60,060 nucleotides of DNA from CBDCNH01 sp965219015 (GTDB lineage: Bacteria; Pseudomonadota; Alphaproteobacteria; Rhodobacterales; Rhodobacteraceae). Under the pieces are notes generated by a model that worked only from the letters and a program-made list of their open reading frames with translations, was not told where the DNA came from and ran no database searches. The position numbers were made by a program, and so were the translations under genes. This document shows positions 50,443-60,060 of the stretch, piece by piece (the stretch's first letter is position 1; every line of letters begins with the position of its first letter). The stretch covers positions 1 through 60,060 of the forward strand of contig CBDCNH010000014.1 of NCBI GenBank assembly GCA_965219015.1, written 5' to 3'.

Positions 50443-50858
50443 TGGCCTCAAACTCCGAAGGACGCACGGGAGCGCCGCGCCCCGTCTCCTGGTGCGCGAT
50501 GCCGAAGGCCTGACGCGCTGTCTCGAAGGCTGCGCGTGGTCCCGCGCGCAGCCGGCAGCGTCGAGCTGATGCGCGCCGTGGTCCGCATCGGCGGCACGGC
50601 GGTGGACCCGCCGCCCGCGCGTGCCTCAGTCTGCGTGCCCGGTGTCGCACCGCCTTCGCCTGCGCCCGGCCCCTCGCCGCCGGCAGCATCGAGGTGCGGG
50701 CGCCCGCCGACCGGGGCGACGACGGTGTCCCTGGCGGCGCGTCGAACCCCTTGGGCACGGTGTGGTGGGTCGCGACGCAGCCGTGAGCCTGCGGCGGAGG
50801 TTGCCCTCCCACCCTGCGACGGACTAGAAGCAGCGAACCCGATTGAGGAGAGCCCGCC
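50443..50858. other. Gene-free stretch between hom and glpX, with hairpin
   Basis: No gene is supported. A strong 9-bp stem (GGCTGCGCG at 50528-50536 with CGCGCAGCC at 50545-50553, 8-nt loop) may stop or stabilise the hom transcript; there is no T-run. The ribosome-binding site of glpX (GAGGAG) is at the right end. Confidence 0.45.
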
Positions 50859-51820
50859 ATGCGCGACACCGCCGAGTTCCACGACCGGATGCTGTCGCTC
50901 GGGCTGGCACGGGTCAGCGAGGCTGCCGCCCTCGCCTGCGCGCGCCAGATCGGGCGCGGCGACGAAAAGGCGGCCGACCAGGCCGCGGTCGACGCGATGC
51001 GGACGCAGCTCAACATGCTCGACATCGACGGCGTGGTCGTCATCGGCGAGGGTGAGCGCGACGAGGCGCCGATGCTCTTCATCGGCGAGGAGGTCGGCAC
51101 CGGCAACGGCCCCGCGGTCGACATCGCGCTCGACCCGCTCGAGGGCACGACGCTCACCGCCAAGGACATGCCGAACGCGCTGGCGGTGATCGCGATGGGG
51201 CCGCGGGGCACGATGCTGCACGCACCCGACGTGTATATGGAGAAGCTCGCCGTCGGCCCCGGCTACGCGCCGGGCGTCGTCACGCTCGACATGGCGCCGG
51301 CCGAGCGGGTCCGCGCCATCGCCCGCGCCCGCGGCTGCAGCGACGCCGACATCACCGTCTGCATCCTCGAGCGGCCGCGCCACGAGGCGCTCATCGACGA
51401 GGTGCGGAGCACCGGCGCCGCGATCCGGCTCATCACCGACGGCGACGTGGCGGGCGTGATCCACTGCGCCGAGGCCGCGCGCACGGGGATCGACATCTAC
51501 ATGGGCGCCGGCGGCGCGCCCGAGGGCGTGCTCGCGGCCGCAGCGCTGAAGTGCATGGGCGGGCAGATGTTCGGCCGGCTGATCTTCCGCACCGAGGAAG
51601 AGGCAGCGCGCGCCCGCAAGGCCGGGATCGACGACCTCGACCGGGTCTACACCCGCGACGACATGGTGACCGCGGACGTGATCTTCGCGGCCACCGGCGT
51701 GACCGACGGCTCGATCCTCGCGGGCATCCGCCGCGAGCCCGGCTTCTTCACCACCGAGACGGTGCTGATGCGGTCGAAGACCGGCTCCGTGCGGCGCATG
51801 ACCTACCGCGCCCCGGCGCG

Positions 51821-51824
<4 letters not shown>
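50859..51824 (+). CDS. glpX: Fructose-1,6-bisphosphatase class II
   Basis: A gluconeogenic phosphatase, 321 residues. Metal-site motifs are VVVIGEGERDEAPMLFIGEEVG and DIALDPLEGTTLTA; GDVAGVI and GAGGAPEGVLAAAALKC are also diagnostic of GlpX. GAGGAG precedes the ATG. The stop overlaps the recJ GTG (GTGA). Confidence 0.96.
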
Positions 51825-53566
<1,742 letters not shown>

Positions 53567-53582
53567 GCCGTGGAGAAACCCC

Positions 53583-53611
53583 TTGCGGACGCCGGGCGTG
53601 TTTTCTAGACA
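53583..53611 (+). promoter_or_regulatory. Probable promoter of tRNA-Glu
   Basis: TTGCGG (53583-53588), a 17-bp spacer and TAGACA (53606-53611), about 16 bp before the tRNA. Same layout as before the tRNA(CAU) gene. Confidence 0.45.
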
Positions 53612-53626
53612 CCGGCCACGCATCAC

Positions 53627-53701
53627 GGCCCGTTCGTCTAATGGTTAGGACGTCAGGTTTTCAACCTGAAAACAGGGGTTCAATTCCCCTACGGGCTGCC
53701 A
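53627..53701 (+). tRNA. tRNA-Glu (UUC)
   Basis: GGCCCGT pairs with ACGGGCT (one G-U); anticodon stem TCAGG/CCTGA with loop TTTTCAA, anticodon TTC at 53660-53662; T-arm AGGGGTTCAATTCCCCT; discriminator G and encoded CCA. Confidence 0.96.
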
Positions 53702-53916
53702 GCGGACCATCTCGACCGCGGAGCTGGTCTGCGCTGCCCGGCGGACCGGCGGCCGCTATCGCGACGGCCCACCGCAGCATCGTCCGCAACGGGCCCCGAG
53801 CGAAGGGCGATGCATCGCCGGGACAGGCTCTGCGGCCGGATCCCCCATATTTCGCTGGCCTTTCATCCCACACGGGAGCACGATAAGAGCTGATCTCCCG
53901 GCATCGAGGACGCCTG

Positions 53917-54147
53917 TTGCGGACCATTCGCGATCCGCTTGCGAGCCACAACGAGCGCGTGCGGCTCTTCGCGACGTTCGTCAACGCGATCGGACTCGGG
54001 CTGATCGGGATCGCGGTTCTCGGGCCGCTCTCCGCCGATATCGCCAACGCGACGGTCGCGACGCTCTATTGGGGTGTCACGGGGGTGGCAATGCACGGCG
54101 CCGCGCACTATGTTCTTCGATACCTGCGGAAGGAGACCTCGTCATGA
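53917..54147 (+). CDS. Small two-TM membrane protein
   Basis: 76 residues, opening LRTIRDPLASHNERVRLFAT. Two hydrophobic segments follow (FVNAIGLGLIGIAVLGPL and TVATLYWGVTGVAMHGAAHYVL) and a short charged end. A TTG start at 53917 with GAGGA upstream fits best. The stop overlaps the next ATG (ATGA). No family is recognised. Confidence 0.6.
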   Translation: MRTIRDPLASHNERVRLFATFVNAIGLGLIGIAVLGPLSADIANATVATLYWGVTGVAMHGAAHYVLRYLRKETSS

Positions 54148-54269
54148 CCCTGTTCCAAGCCACCGTGCCGCTCATGGCGCTGGCCGTCGCGAGCGTCGGT
54201 ACGCTTCTGCTCCGTCAGGAGGCGAAGCTGCTCGACAGCCAGAGCCGCGTGAAGGTCGCCTCCAAATAA
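54144..54269 (+). CDS. 41-residue single-TM protein
   Basis: MTLFQATVPLMALAVASVG is a membrane segment, then a basic tail ending QSRVKVASK. AAGGAGA precedes the ATG, which overlaps the upstream stop, so it is co-translated with the preceding two-TM protein. The function of the pair is unknown. Confidence 0.55.
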   Translation: MTLFQATVPLMALAVASVGTLLLRQEAKLLDSQSRVKVASK

Positions 54270-54345
54270 GCTCCACACGTCAGCTAATTGCGGCTGTATG
54301 CGCTGACCCTATACCGGGCCTCCGCCACACTTGATTGAGGCCAAA

Positions 54346-55548
54346 ATGACTCCCGGATTGTTTCGCATGGCCGCGATTCTCGGCCTTTTGTCCTGCGTGG
54401 GTCCGTTTTCGATCGACATGTATCTCCCGGCGCTGCCGTCGATCGAACGCGCGCTCGAGACGAACGTGGCGGCCGCTCAGACCACCCTTGCGGTCTATTT
54501 CGCGGCCTTCGGCGTGGCGCAGCTCGTCTACGGGCCGCTGTCGGATCAGATCGGTCGCAAGGCGCCGCTCTACATCGGTCTTACCGTCTTCATCCTCGGC
54601 GCCGCAGGCTGCGCGGTGGCGCCCAGCATCGGCTGGCTGACCGCATCGCGCTTCGTGCAAGGGCTCGGCGGCGCCGCGGTCATGGTCATCCCGCGCGCGA
54701 TCATCCGGGACCAGCACACCGGCACCGCTGCCACGCGCCTGATGGCGCTCGTGATGCTCGTCATCAGCGTGTCGCCGATGCTGGCGCCGCTGGCTGGCAG
54801 CGCCATCATCACCTTTGCCAACTGGCGCGGCGTTTTCGTGGCGCTGGGCATCGCCGGGCTCGCAAGCCTGACACTGGCTGCGACCGCTCTCCCCGAGACG
54901 CTGCCGCTCGAGCGCCGCGTGCCCATCAACGCCCGAACTCTGGCCCGCAACGCCCGCACGCTCGTCGCGGACCCGATCTTCATGGGCCTCACTTTCATCG
55001 GCGGCTTCGGGATGGCGAGCTTCTTCGTCTTCATCGCCAGCGCAGCCTTCGTCTACACCGGCCAGTTCGGGCTTTCCCCCACCGAGTTCAGCCTCGCCTT
55101 TGCGGTCAACGCGATCGGCTTCTTCGCCGCGTCGCAGTTCGCCGCGACCTTCGGTGAGCGCTTCGGACCCGCGGCCGTCGTCGTGTGGGCGGTCACCGGC
55201 TTCGTGTCCTTCGCGACCCTCCTGCTCGTGCTCGTCGCTTCCGGCTTCGGCACGCTCCCCGTCATCATCGCCTGCCTCTTCTGCGGCAACGCCTGCCTCG
55301 GGCTCGTGATCCCGACGACGATGGTGATGGCGCTCGACCGGCACGGCAGCATCGCAGGCCTCGCCTCGTCGCTCGGCGGCACGCTCCAGATGCTCGCAGG
55401 CGGCGCGATGATTGGCCTCAGCGGGCTCTTCTTCGATGGGACTGCCCTGCCGATGGTCGGTGCGATCGCGGTCTGCGCGGGCATCTCGTTCACGCTGTCC
55501 CGCATCGTGCTCGCCCGCCTCCGACCCGTCCGCACGCCGGCGGAGTAG
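54346..55548 (+). CDS. Bcr/CflA-type MFS multidrug efflux transporter
   Basis: A 400-residue, 12-TM major facilitator transporter. DHA1 motifs are PFSIDMYLPALPSIERAL (Bcr signature), QLVYGPLSDQIGRKAPLYIG (motif A), RFVQGLGGAAVMVIPRAIIRD (motif B) and the motif C-like SPMLAPLAGSAII. It exports drugs or small molecules by proton antiport. The ATG at 54346 has GAGG 6 nt upstream; the TTG at 54331 is less likely. Confidence 0.92.
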   Translation: MTPGLFRMAAILGLLSCVGPFSIDMYLPALPSIERALETNVAAAQTTLAVYFAAFGVAQLVYGPLSDQIGRKAPLYIGLTVFILGAAGCAVAPSIGWLTASRFVQGLGGAAVMVIPRAIIRDQHTGTAATRLMALVMLVISVSPMLAPLAGSAIITFANWRGVFVALGIAGLASLTLAATALPETLPLERRVPINARTLARNARTLVADPIFMGLTFIGGFGMASFFVFIASAAFVYTGQFGLSPTEFSLAFAVNAIGFFAASQFAATFGERFGPAAVVVWAVTGFVSFATLLLVLVASGFGTLPVIIACLFCGNACLGLVIPTTMVMALDRHGSIAGLASSLGGTLQMLAGGAMIGLSGLFFDGTALPMVGAIAVCAGISFTLSRIVLARLRPVRTPAE

Positions 55549-55641
55549 CGCGCGCTTTCACTGCATTTTCACGCGGCGTCCCGGTCGGACCCGTCCATCC
55601 TGTCGATGCGCTGCGGCGCGATTTGACCGGATGGATGTGTC

Positions 55642-56277
55642 ATGCTCGCCTACGATGCCGCGCATTGGGGCGCGTTTCTCGCCGCCGCGCTCGCCCTCAA
55701 CCTCGCGCCCGGGCCTGACACCGCGTTCATCATCGGCCACACGGTGAGGGGTGGGCGGGCCGCGGGTCTTGCGGCGATGTCGGGCACCTGGACCGGCGCA
55801 CTCTGCCATGCCGCGCTGGCGGCGCTCGGCGTCTCGGCCATCCTCGCCACCTCGGAGATCGCCTTCCAGGCGGTCAAGTGGACCGGCGTGGTCTGGCTTT
55901 TCTGGCTCGGCCTGCAGGCCCTCCAGACGACCAAGGCGACCCTCGCGGGCGACCCGGCCGCGATCGCGGCGACGCTGCCCGCGATCTGGCGCCAGGGCGT
56001 CGTTGTCGATCTCTGCAACCCGAAGGTCGCGATCTTCTTCCTTGCGTTCCTGCCGCAGTTCGTGGCGCCGGACGCGGGCCCGATCTGGCTTCAGCTGATC
56101 GCTCACGGGGTCCTCCTCATTGCGGTCGCTGCCCTGGTCGAGCCGCCGCTCGTTCTGCTCGGCGAGCGCGTGACACGACGCCTTCGGACCAGCCGCCGCG
56201 TCGCGCTCGGGCTCGAACGCACGGTCGGCGCGATGCTGATCGGGCTTGCGTTGCTCCTCGTCATGGCAGAGCGCTGA
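55642..56277 (+). CDS. LysE/RhtB-family amino-acid exporter
   Basis: A 211-residue, six-TM exporter. The family opening LALNLAPGPDTAFIIGHTVRGG is followed by GAMCH-like TGALCHAALAALGVSAIL, GVVWLFWLGLQAL and NPKVAIFFLAFLPQFV. It probably exports an amino acid or homoserine-type compound; the substrate is not predictable. Confidence 0.92.
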   Translation: MLAYDAAHWGAFLAAALALNLAPGPDTAFIIGHTVRGGRAAGLAAMSGTWTGALCHAALAALGVSAILATSEIAFQAVKWTGVVWLFWLGLQALQTTKATLAGDPAAIAATLPAIWRQGVVVDLCNPKVAIFFLAFLPQFVAPDAGPIWLQLIAHGVLLIAVAALVEPPLVLLGERVTRRLRTSRRVALGLERTVGAMLIGLALLLVMAER

Positions 56278-56346
56278 GGGGCGGGGGCTATACACTGCAG
56301 GCGCAGCGCGGTACTGCAGGTGCATTCCCGGCCCGAAAGTTCCCGC

Positions 56347-58344
56347 ATGACCGAGTTCGACGGCATCGTTCCCGCATTGGCGGCGGCCCTCGCCGAGCGC
56401 GGCTACGCCGAGGCGACGCCGGTGCAGCGGGCGATGATCGACCCCTCGCTCGCGGCGGCGGACCTCCTCGTCTCGGCGCAGACAGGCTCCGGCAAGACCG
56501 TGGCCTTCGGCATTGCGCTGGCACCGACGCTCCTCGGCGAGGCGCCCGGCTTCGGGCCGGCGGAGGCCCCGCTGGCGCTCGTCGTGGCGCCGACGCGCGA
56601 GCTGGCGCTGCAGGTCCGGCGCGAGCTCGACTGGCTCTACGCGGGCACGCACGCGATCCTCGCGAGCGCCGTCGGCGGCATGGACATGCGGACCGAGGTC
56701 CGCGCGCTCGCGCGCGGCGCGCATATCCTCGTCGGCACGCCGGGACGCATCTGCGACCACATCAAGCGCGGCTCGCTCGACATGGGCGGCCTCCGCGCGG
56801 TGGTGCTCGACGAGGCGGACGAGATGCTCGACCTCGGGTTTCGCGAGGACCTCGAGTTCATCCTCGACCAGGCGCCTCCCGAGCGCCGCACGCTGATGTT
56901 CTCGGCGACGGTGCCGAAGCCGATCGCGGCGCTCGCCGCGACCTATCAGAAGGACGCGCGCCGGCTGGCGGTGGCCGGCGAGGCGCGCCAGCACGCCGAC
57001 ATCGAATACCGCGCGCTGACCTGCGCCAAGCACGAGCGCGAGAACGCGATCATCAACGTGCTGCGCTACTACGAGGCGCCGACGGCGCTGGTGTTCTGCG
57101 CGACGCGGGCGGCGGTCGGGCACATGACGGCGCGCTTCGCCAACCGCGGCTTCTCGGTGGTGGCGCTCTCGGGCGAGCTGAGCCAAGCCGAGCGGACGCA
57201 TGCGCTGCAGGCGATGCGCGACGGGCGCGCGCGGGTCTGCATCGCGACCGACGTGGCGGCGCGGGGCATCGACCTGCCGGGGCTCGAGCTCGTCGTCCAC
57301 GCCGACCTCCCCGCCAACCGCGAGACGCTGCTGCACCGCTCGGGCCGGACCGGGCGCGCGGGCCGCAAGGGGGTGAGCGCGCTCATCGTGTCGGCGTCCG
57401 ACCGGCGCAAGGCCGAGCGGCTCCTCGCCGCCGCCTCGATCCATGCGGTCTGGGCCGATCCGCCCTCGGCGGAGGCTGTGCTCGCGCGCGATGCCGAGCG
57501 TCTGCTGGCCTCGCCGCTGCTCGATGGTCCCATCACCGACGACGAGGCGGCGCTGGTCGCGCGTCTGGTCAAGGGACACGCGGCGGACACCCTTGCGGCG
57601 GCGTTCCTGCGGCTTGCCCGCGAGGGCCGCTCGGCGCCGGAAGACCTCACGCCCGAGGCCGCGCCGCGCGGCCGGCCCAACGACGTTGCGTCCCGCCCGG
57701 TGTCGCGCAGCCACGACGCATTCGCCGACAGCGGCTGGATCGCGCTCTCCGTCGGCCGCGCCGAGCGGGCCGAGGCACGCTGGCTCCTGCCGATGCTCTG
57801 CGCCGCCGGCGGCATGACGAAGGACGCCATCGGGGCGATCCGCGTGCAGGAGCACGAGACGCTGGTGCAACTCGCCGGGGCGAGCCTCGACGGCTTCATG
57901 GCGCGGGTGGGCCCGAGCCAGACGCTCGAAAAGGGCATCCGCGTCCGCCGCGCGGAGAGCGGGAGCGATACGCGACCCGCGCCCCGACCCGATCCGTCGC
58001 GCGAGCCCCGGGCCGAACCTCCGGCCGAGGGTGCCGCACCCACTCCTACCGCGGCGCCCGAGCGTCCCGCGCCCGCGCCGCGGCGCCAGCGGCCCGAGGG
58101 CTTCGATGCGGCCGATCCGGGCGCATCGCTCCGCAAGAAACCGGCCAAGCCGCCGTTCCGAAAAGCTGCCGGCAGCCCGAAGCCGGCCGGCAAGCCGCCG
58201 TTCCGCAAGCCCGCCGGCACGCCTGCCGGCAAGCCCACCAGCAAGCCCGGCGCCCGGCCTGCAAGCGCCGCCAAGCCGCCCTACAAGCCTCGCGCCAAGG
58301 CATCGGCCAAACCCCCCTCGGCGCGCCCGAAGGGACGGCCCTAG
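56347..58344 (+). CDS. DEAD-box RNA helicase with DbpA-type RNA-binding domain
   Basis: A 665-residue helicase. Q motif YAEATPVQRAMI, motif I AQTGSGKT, Ia APTRELALQ, II DEADEM, III SAT, V TDVAARGIDLP and VI HRSGRTGRAGRKG are all present. After about residue 455 a DbpA-like RNA-binding domain follows (IALSVGRAERAEARWLLPMLC to VQLAGASLDGFMARV). A 130-residue low-complexity tail rich in Lys, Pro and Ala closes it. It is likely a ribosome-assembly or RNA-degradation helicase and could associate with RNase E. The ATG at 56347 is chosen by family alignment. Confidence 0.93.
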   Translation: MTEFDGIVPALAAALAERGYAEATPVQRAMIDPSLAAADLLVSAQTGSGKTVAFGIALAPTLLGEAPGFGPAEAPLALVVAPTRELALQVRRELDWLYAGTHAILASAVGGMDMRTEVRALARGAHILVGTPGRICDHIKRGSLDMGGLRAVVLDEADEMLDLGFREDLEFILDQAPPERRTLMFSATVPKPIAALAATYQKDARRLAVAGEARQHADIEYRALTCAKHERENAIINVLRYYEAPTALVFCATRAAVGHMTARFANRGFSVVALSGELSQAERTHALQAMRDGRARVCIATDVAARGIDLPGLELVVHADLPANRETLLHRSGRTGRAGRKGVSALIVSASDRRKAERLLAAASIHAVWADPPSAEAVLARDAERLLASPLLDGPITDDEAALVARLVKGHAADTLAAAFLRLAREGRSAPEDLTPEAAPRGRPNDVASRPVSRSHDAFADSGWIALSVGRAERAEARWLLPMLCAAGGMTKDAIGAIRVQEHETLVQLAGASLDGFMARVGPSQTLEKGIRVRRAESGSDTRPAPRPDPSREPRAEPPAEGAAPTPTAAPERPAPAPRRQRPEGFDAADPGASLRKKPAKPPFRKAAGSPKPAGKPPFRKPAGTPAGKPTSKPGARPASAAKPPYKPRAKASAKPPSARPKGRP

Positions 58345-58345
58345 C

Positions 58346-60060
58346 CTACTCGGCCGCCGTTCGCTCGTCCTCGGGCGGCACCTCGGTGAAGGGCGCCTCT
58401 TCACCTTCCGCGACGGCGGTTGCCGCGACCGGCCCGAGCATCCGCGCGAGAAGGTCGGGGTCGATGCCCCGGCCGCGCGCGTTCTCGGCCACGATCCGTG
58501 CGATCTCGGGATTGCGCGCAAGAAGCCGCCGGAAGCGCTGCTCGTCGAGCTTGAGGAGCGTGCAATGCGTGATGGCGCGGACGTTCGCGCGCCGTCGTCG
58601 CTGGCCGGACAGTAGAGCGAGCTCGCCGAACATCTCGCCGCGGCCCATCCGCCGCTCGTGGCCCGCGACGGTCTGCGCGACCGCGCCCGAGGCGAGGAAC
58701 CACACCGCGTCGGCCGGGTCGCCCTTCCGCATCAGCACGTCGCCCGGCTCGGCGAAGATCGTGACGAGCGCGCGCGCGAGGCGCTTGCGGCGCCGCTCGC
58801 CCAGCGTCGCGAAGAGCGGGAACTGCGCCACCATCGCGACCTTCTGCAGCGACAGGTCGAGCCGCGGGCGCACGTCGGCGGCGCGGCGGCGGGCGGCCAC
58901 GTCGCGCGCGAGGAGCTGGTAGAGGTCGCTGCCGATCAGCCCGTCGTCGCGGCTCGCGTCGAACTCGCGCTCCTCGAGCCGGAGCACCGCCTTGCGGATG
59001 AAGCGGCGCTCCACCTCGTCGGCGTGGCCGGGGTATTGCAGCCGGAGCCCGTCGAGCTCGCGGTCCACGTCCTCCTCGCGGCGCCCCAGCACCTCGTGCA
59101 TGAGATCGGCCACGCGCCGGCCGTGGATCCGCACGATCTTGGTGTCCACGAAGCCGTGCAGGTCACGCAGGATCATCCGCAGGATGATGAGGATCTCGAA
59201 GCGGTCGGCGGCGATGCGCGCGAGCGGCCCCGAGACGTGAAGCCGTCGGTGCAGCGCGTAGGCAAAGGCATGGAGCCGCCCGTAGGCGATGTTCTCGCGA
59301 CCTGTGCGGCGGTACTCGATGCGGCCGCCCGCGCGGGTGCGCTCGATGAGGCGCGCGGCGTCCGCGAGCATCCGCTCGACGAGCCCCGGCGAGATGTCGC
59401 CGGCGCGGAAGCCCTCGAGGATCGCCTCGCGCTCGGCGCCCGCGAGCGTGACGAGCCCGAGCGTGATGCGGTCGCGGTCGAGGATCTCGGCGCCCTCCTC
59501 GGCGGCCGCCACCGCCGCGTCGAGCCGCACCGCGAAGGCCTTCGCCTCCGAGCGCACGATGTCGCGCGTGAGCTGGTGGCGCTTCGTCGCGTCCGCCACC
59601 TCCTCGCGCACGCTCTGCAGCGCCACGGCGACGATCTGGTTCTGCAGCGCCGCCTCGAGCGGCGACAGCCGGTCGAGCCGGACGCGGTGGATCACGGCGC
59701 GGAGCGTGGTGCCCTGCACGAGGAGCGTGAACATGGTGAACCCGGTCGCGAGCACCGCCACGAGCCGCTGCGCGTCGGCCGGCAGCGCCGCGTTCTCCGA
59801 CACCGCCAGCACGAGAGCCAGCGTGACCGCGCCGCGCAGCCCGCCCCAGAGGATGACGAGCTTGTAGGGCCGGCTCACCGGCGGCGAGAGGCGCAGCGCG
59901 GCGAGGAGCGGCAGCACGCCGAAGAGGATGATCGCCCGCGCCGCGAAGGCCGCCACCACCACCACGCCGACGAGCCCGACCTCGCCCCAGGTCACGCCGC
60001 GCAGGAGCCGCGGCACGAGGAGGGCCGCGAGGAGGAACACGATCGACCCCGCCCAGTGCG
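58346..60060 (-). CDS. Cation:proton antiporter (CPA1) with C-terminal cyclic-nucleotide-binding domain, 5' end outside window
   Basis: The visible part covers about 570 residues. The last TM segments of a Na+/H+ exchanger come first (VVVAAFAARAIILFGVLPLL; YKLVILWGGLRGAVTLALVLA, the conserved CPA1 motif). A long helical cytoplasmic region with a second TM-free linker follows. A cNMP-binding domain lies near the end (VAQFPLFATLGERRRKRLA; GDPADAVWFLASGAVA; GRGEMFGELALLSG). The frame stays open to the window end, so the N-terminal membrane half is missing. It converges on the helicase gene with 1 bp between stops. Confidence 0.9.
   Translation of the reverse strand, partial: HWAGSIVFLLAALLVPRLLRGVTWGEVGLVGVVVVAAFAARAIILFGVLPLLAALRLSPPVSRPYKLVILWGGLRGAVTLALVLAVSENAALPADAQRLVAVLATGFTMFTLLVQGTTLRAVIHRVRLDRLSPLEAALQNQIVAVALQSVREEVADATKRHQLTRDIVRSEAKAFAVRLDAAVAAAEEGAEILDRDRITLGLVTLAGAEREAILEGFRAGDISPGLVERMLADAARLIERTRAGGRIEYRRTGRENIAYGRLHAFAYALHRRLHVSGPLARIAADRFEILIILRMILRDLHGFVDTKIVRIHGRRVADLMHEVLGRREEDVDRELDGLRLQYPGHADEVERRFIRKAVLRLEEREFDASRDDGLIGSDLYQLLARDVAARRRAADVRPRLDLSLQKVAMVAQFPLFATLGERRRKRLARALVTIFAEPGDVLMRKGDPADAVWFLASGAVAQTVAGHERRMGRGEMFGELALLSGQRRRRANVRAITHCTLLKLDEQRFRRLLARNPEIARIVAENARGRGIDPDLLARMLGPVAATAVAEGEEAPFTEVPPEDERTAAE

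Overview
The window is high-GC chromosomal DNA from an alphaproteobacterium, most likely a member of the Rhodobacterales (Rhodobacteraceae or a close relative). Supporting signs are a circularly permuted two-piece tmRNA gene, an alpha-type SspB next to fumC and a DUF4169 gene, a DUF1476 (ATPase zeta-type) gene divergent from purC, the order hom-glpX-recJ, a DctD regulator that lacks the sigma-54 contact loop, the bmtB/bmtC osmolyte methyltransferase genes and an AcuI-type acrylyl-CoA reductase. Family names come from recognising motifs by eye; no database search was run.

Layout. 0-4.1 kb: a leftward group DinB-like, acuI (frameshifted), a class V aminotransferase and a photolyase that lacks an internal conserved block. 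4.3-10.3 kb: an orphan periplasmic binding protein, permuted ssrA, a DUF1194 protein, chrA, then sspB-fumC-DUF4169-RHH; SspB delivers proteins tagged by the nearby ssrA RNA. 10.3-18.5 kb: P450, membrane hydrolase and ccdA leftward, tusA rightward, then rne. 17.2-22.0 kb: leftward purC-purS-purQ-dctB-dctD. 22.2-28.7 kb: DUF1476, bmtB, a radical SAM gene, bmtC, a small-TM/YbjQ/DUF1638 operon and sufE. 28.8-35.9 kb: a lipoprotein, rnd, purM-purN, tRNA(CAU), a LAB_N/GT2 pair, an EnvZ-type kinase, an MBL hydrolase and tRNA-Asn.

The outstanding feature is a compact 10.6-kb integrated island (35,830-46,452). It is bounded by 45-bp direct repeats of the 3' part of tRNA-Asn. Thirteen tightly packed leftward genes run integrase, small regulators (one AlpA-like), a Prim-Pol primase, a RepA-like ATPase, a small ORF, terminase large subunit, HNH nuclease, HK97 capsid, prohead protease, connector and portal. 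One small rightward gene sits at the far end. There are no tail, lysis or holin genes, and every ORF is intact. This is the organisation expected of a capsid-forming phage satellite (cf-PICI-like) rather than a decaying prophage. An array of 8-bp motifs spaced 11-12 bp lies beside the replication gene, and GGGTAAC motifs lie at both ends of the element.

Right of the island is a decayed zone (46.5-48.2 kb) with a frameshifted EamA transporter and a HAD-hydrolase remnant. Ordinary chromosome resumes at 48.2 kb: a membrane protein, a small lipoprotein, hom, glpX, recJ, tRNA-Glu, two tiny membrane proteins, a Bcr/CflA-type MFS transporter, a LysE-type exporter, a DEAD-box helicase and a cation/proton antiporter with a cyclic-nucleotide domain cut by the window edge. 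Three coding frameshifts occur in 60 kb, two of them in G runs, so sequencing error must be considered alongside real decay.
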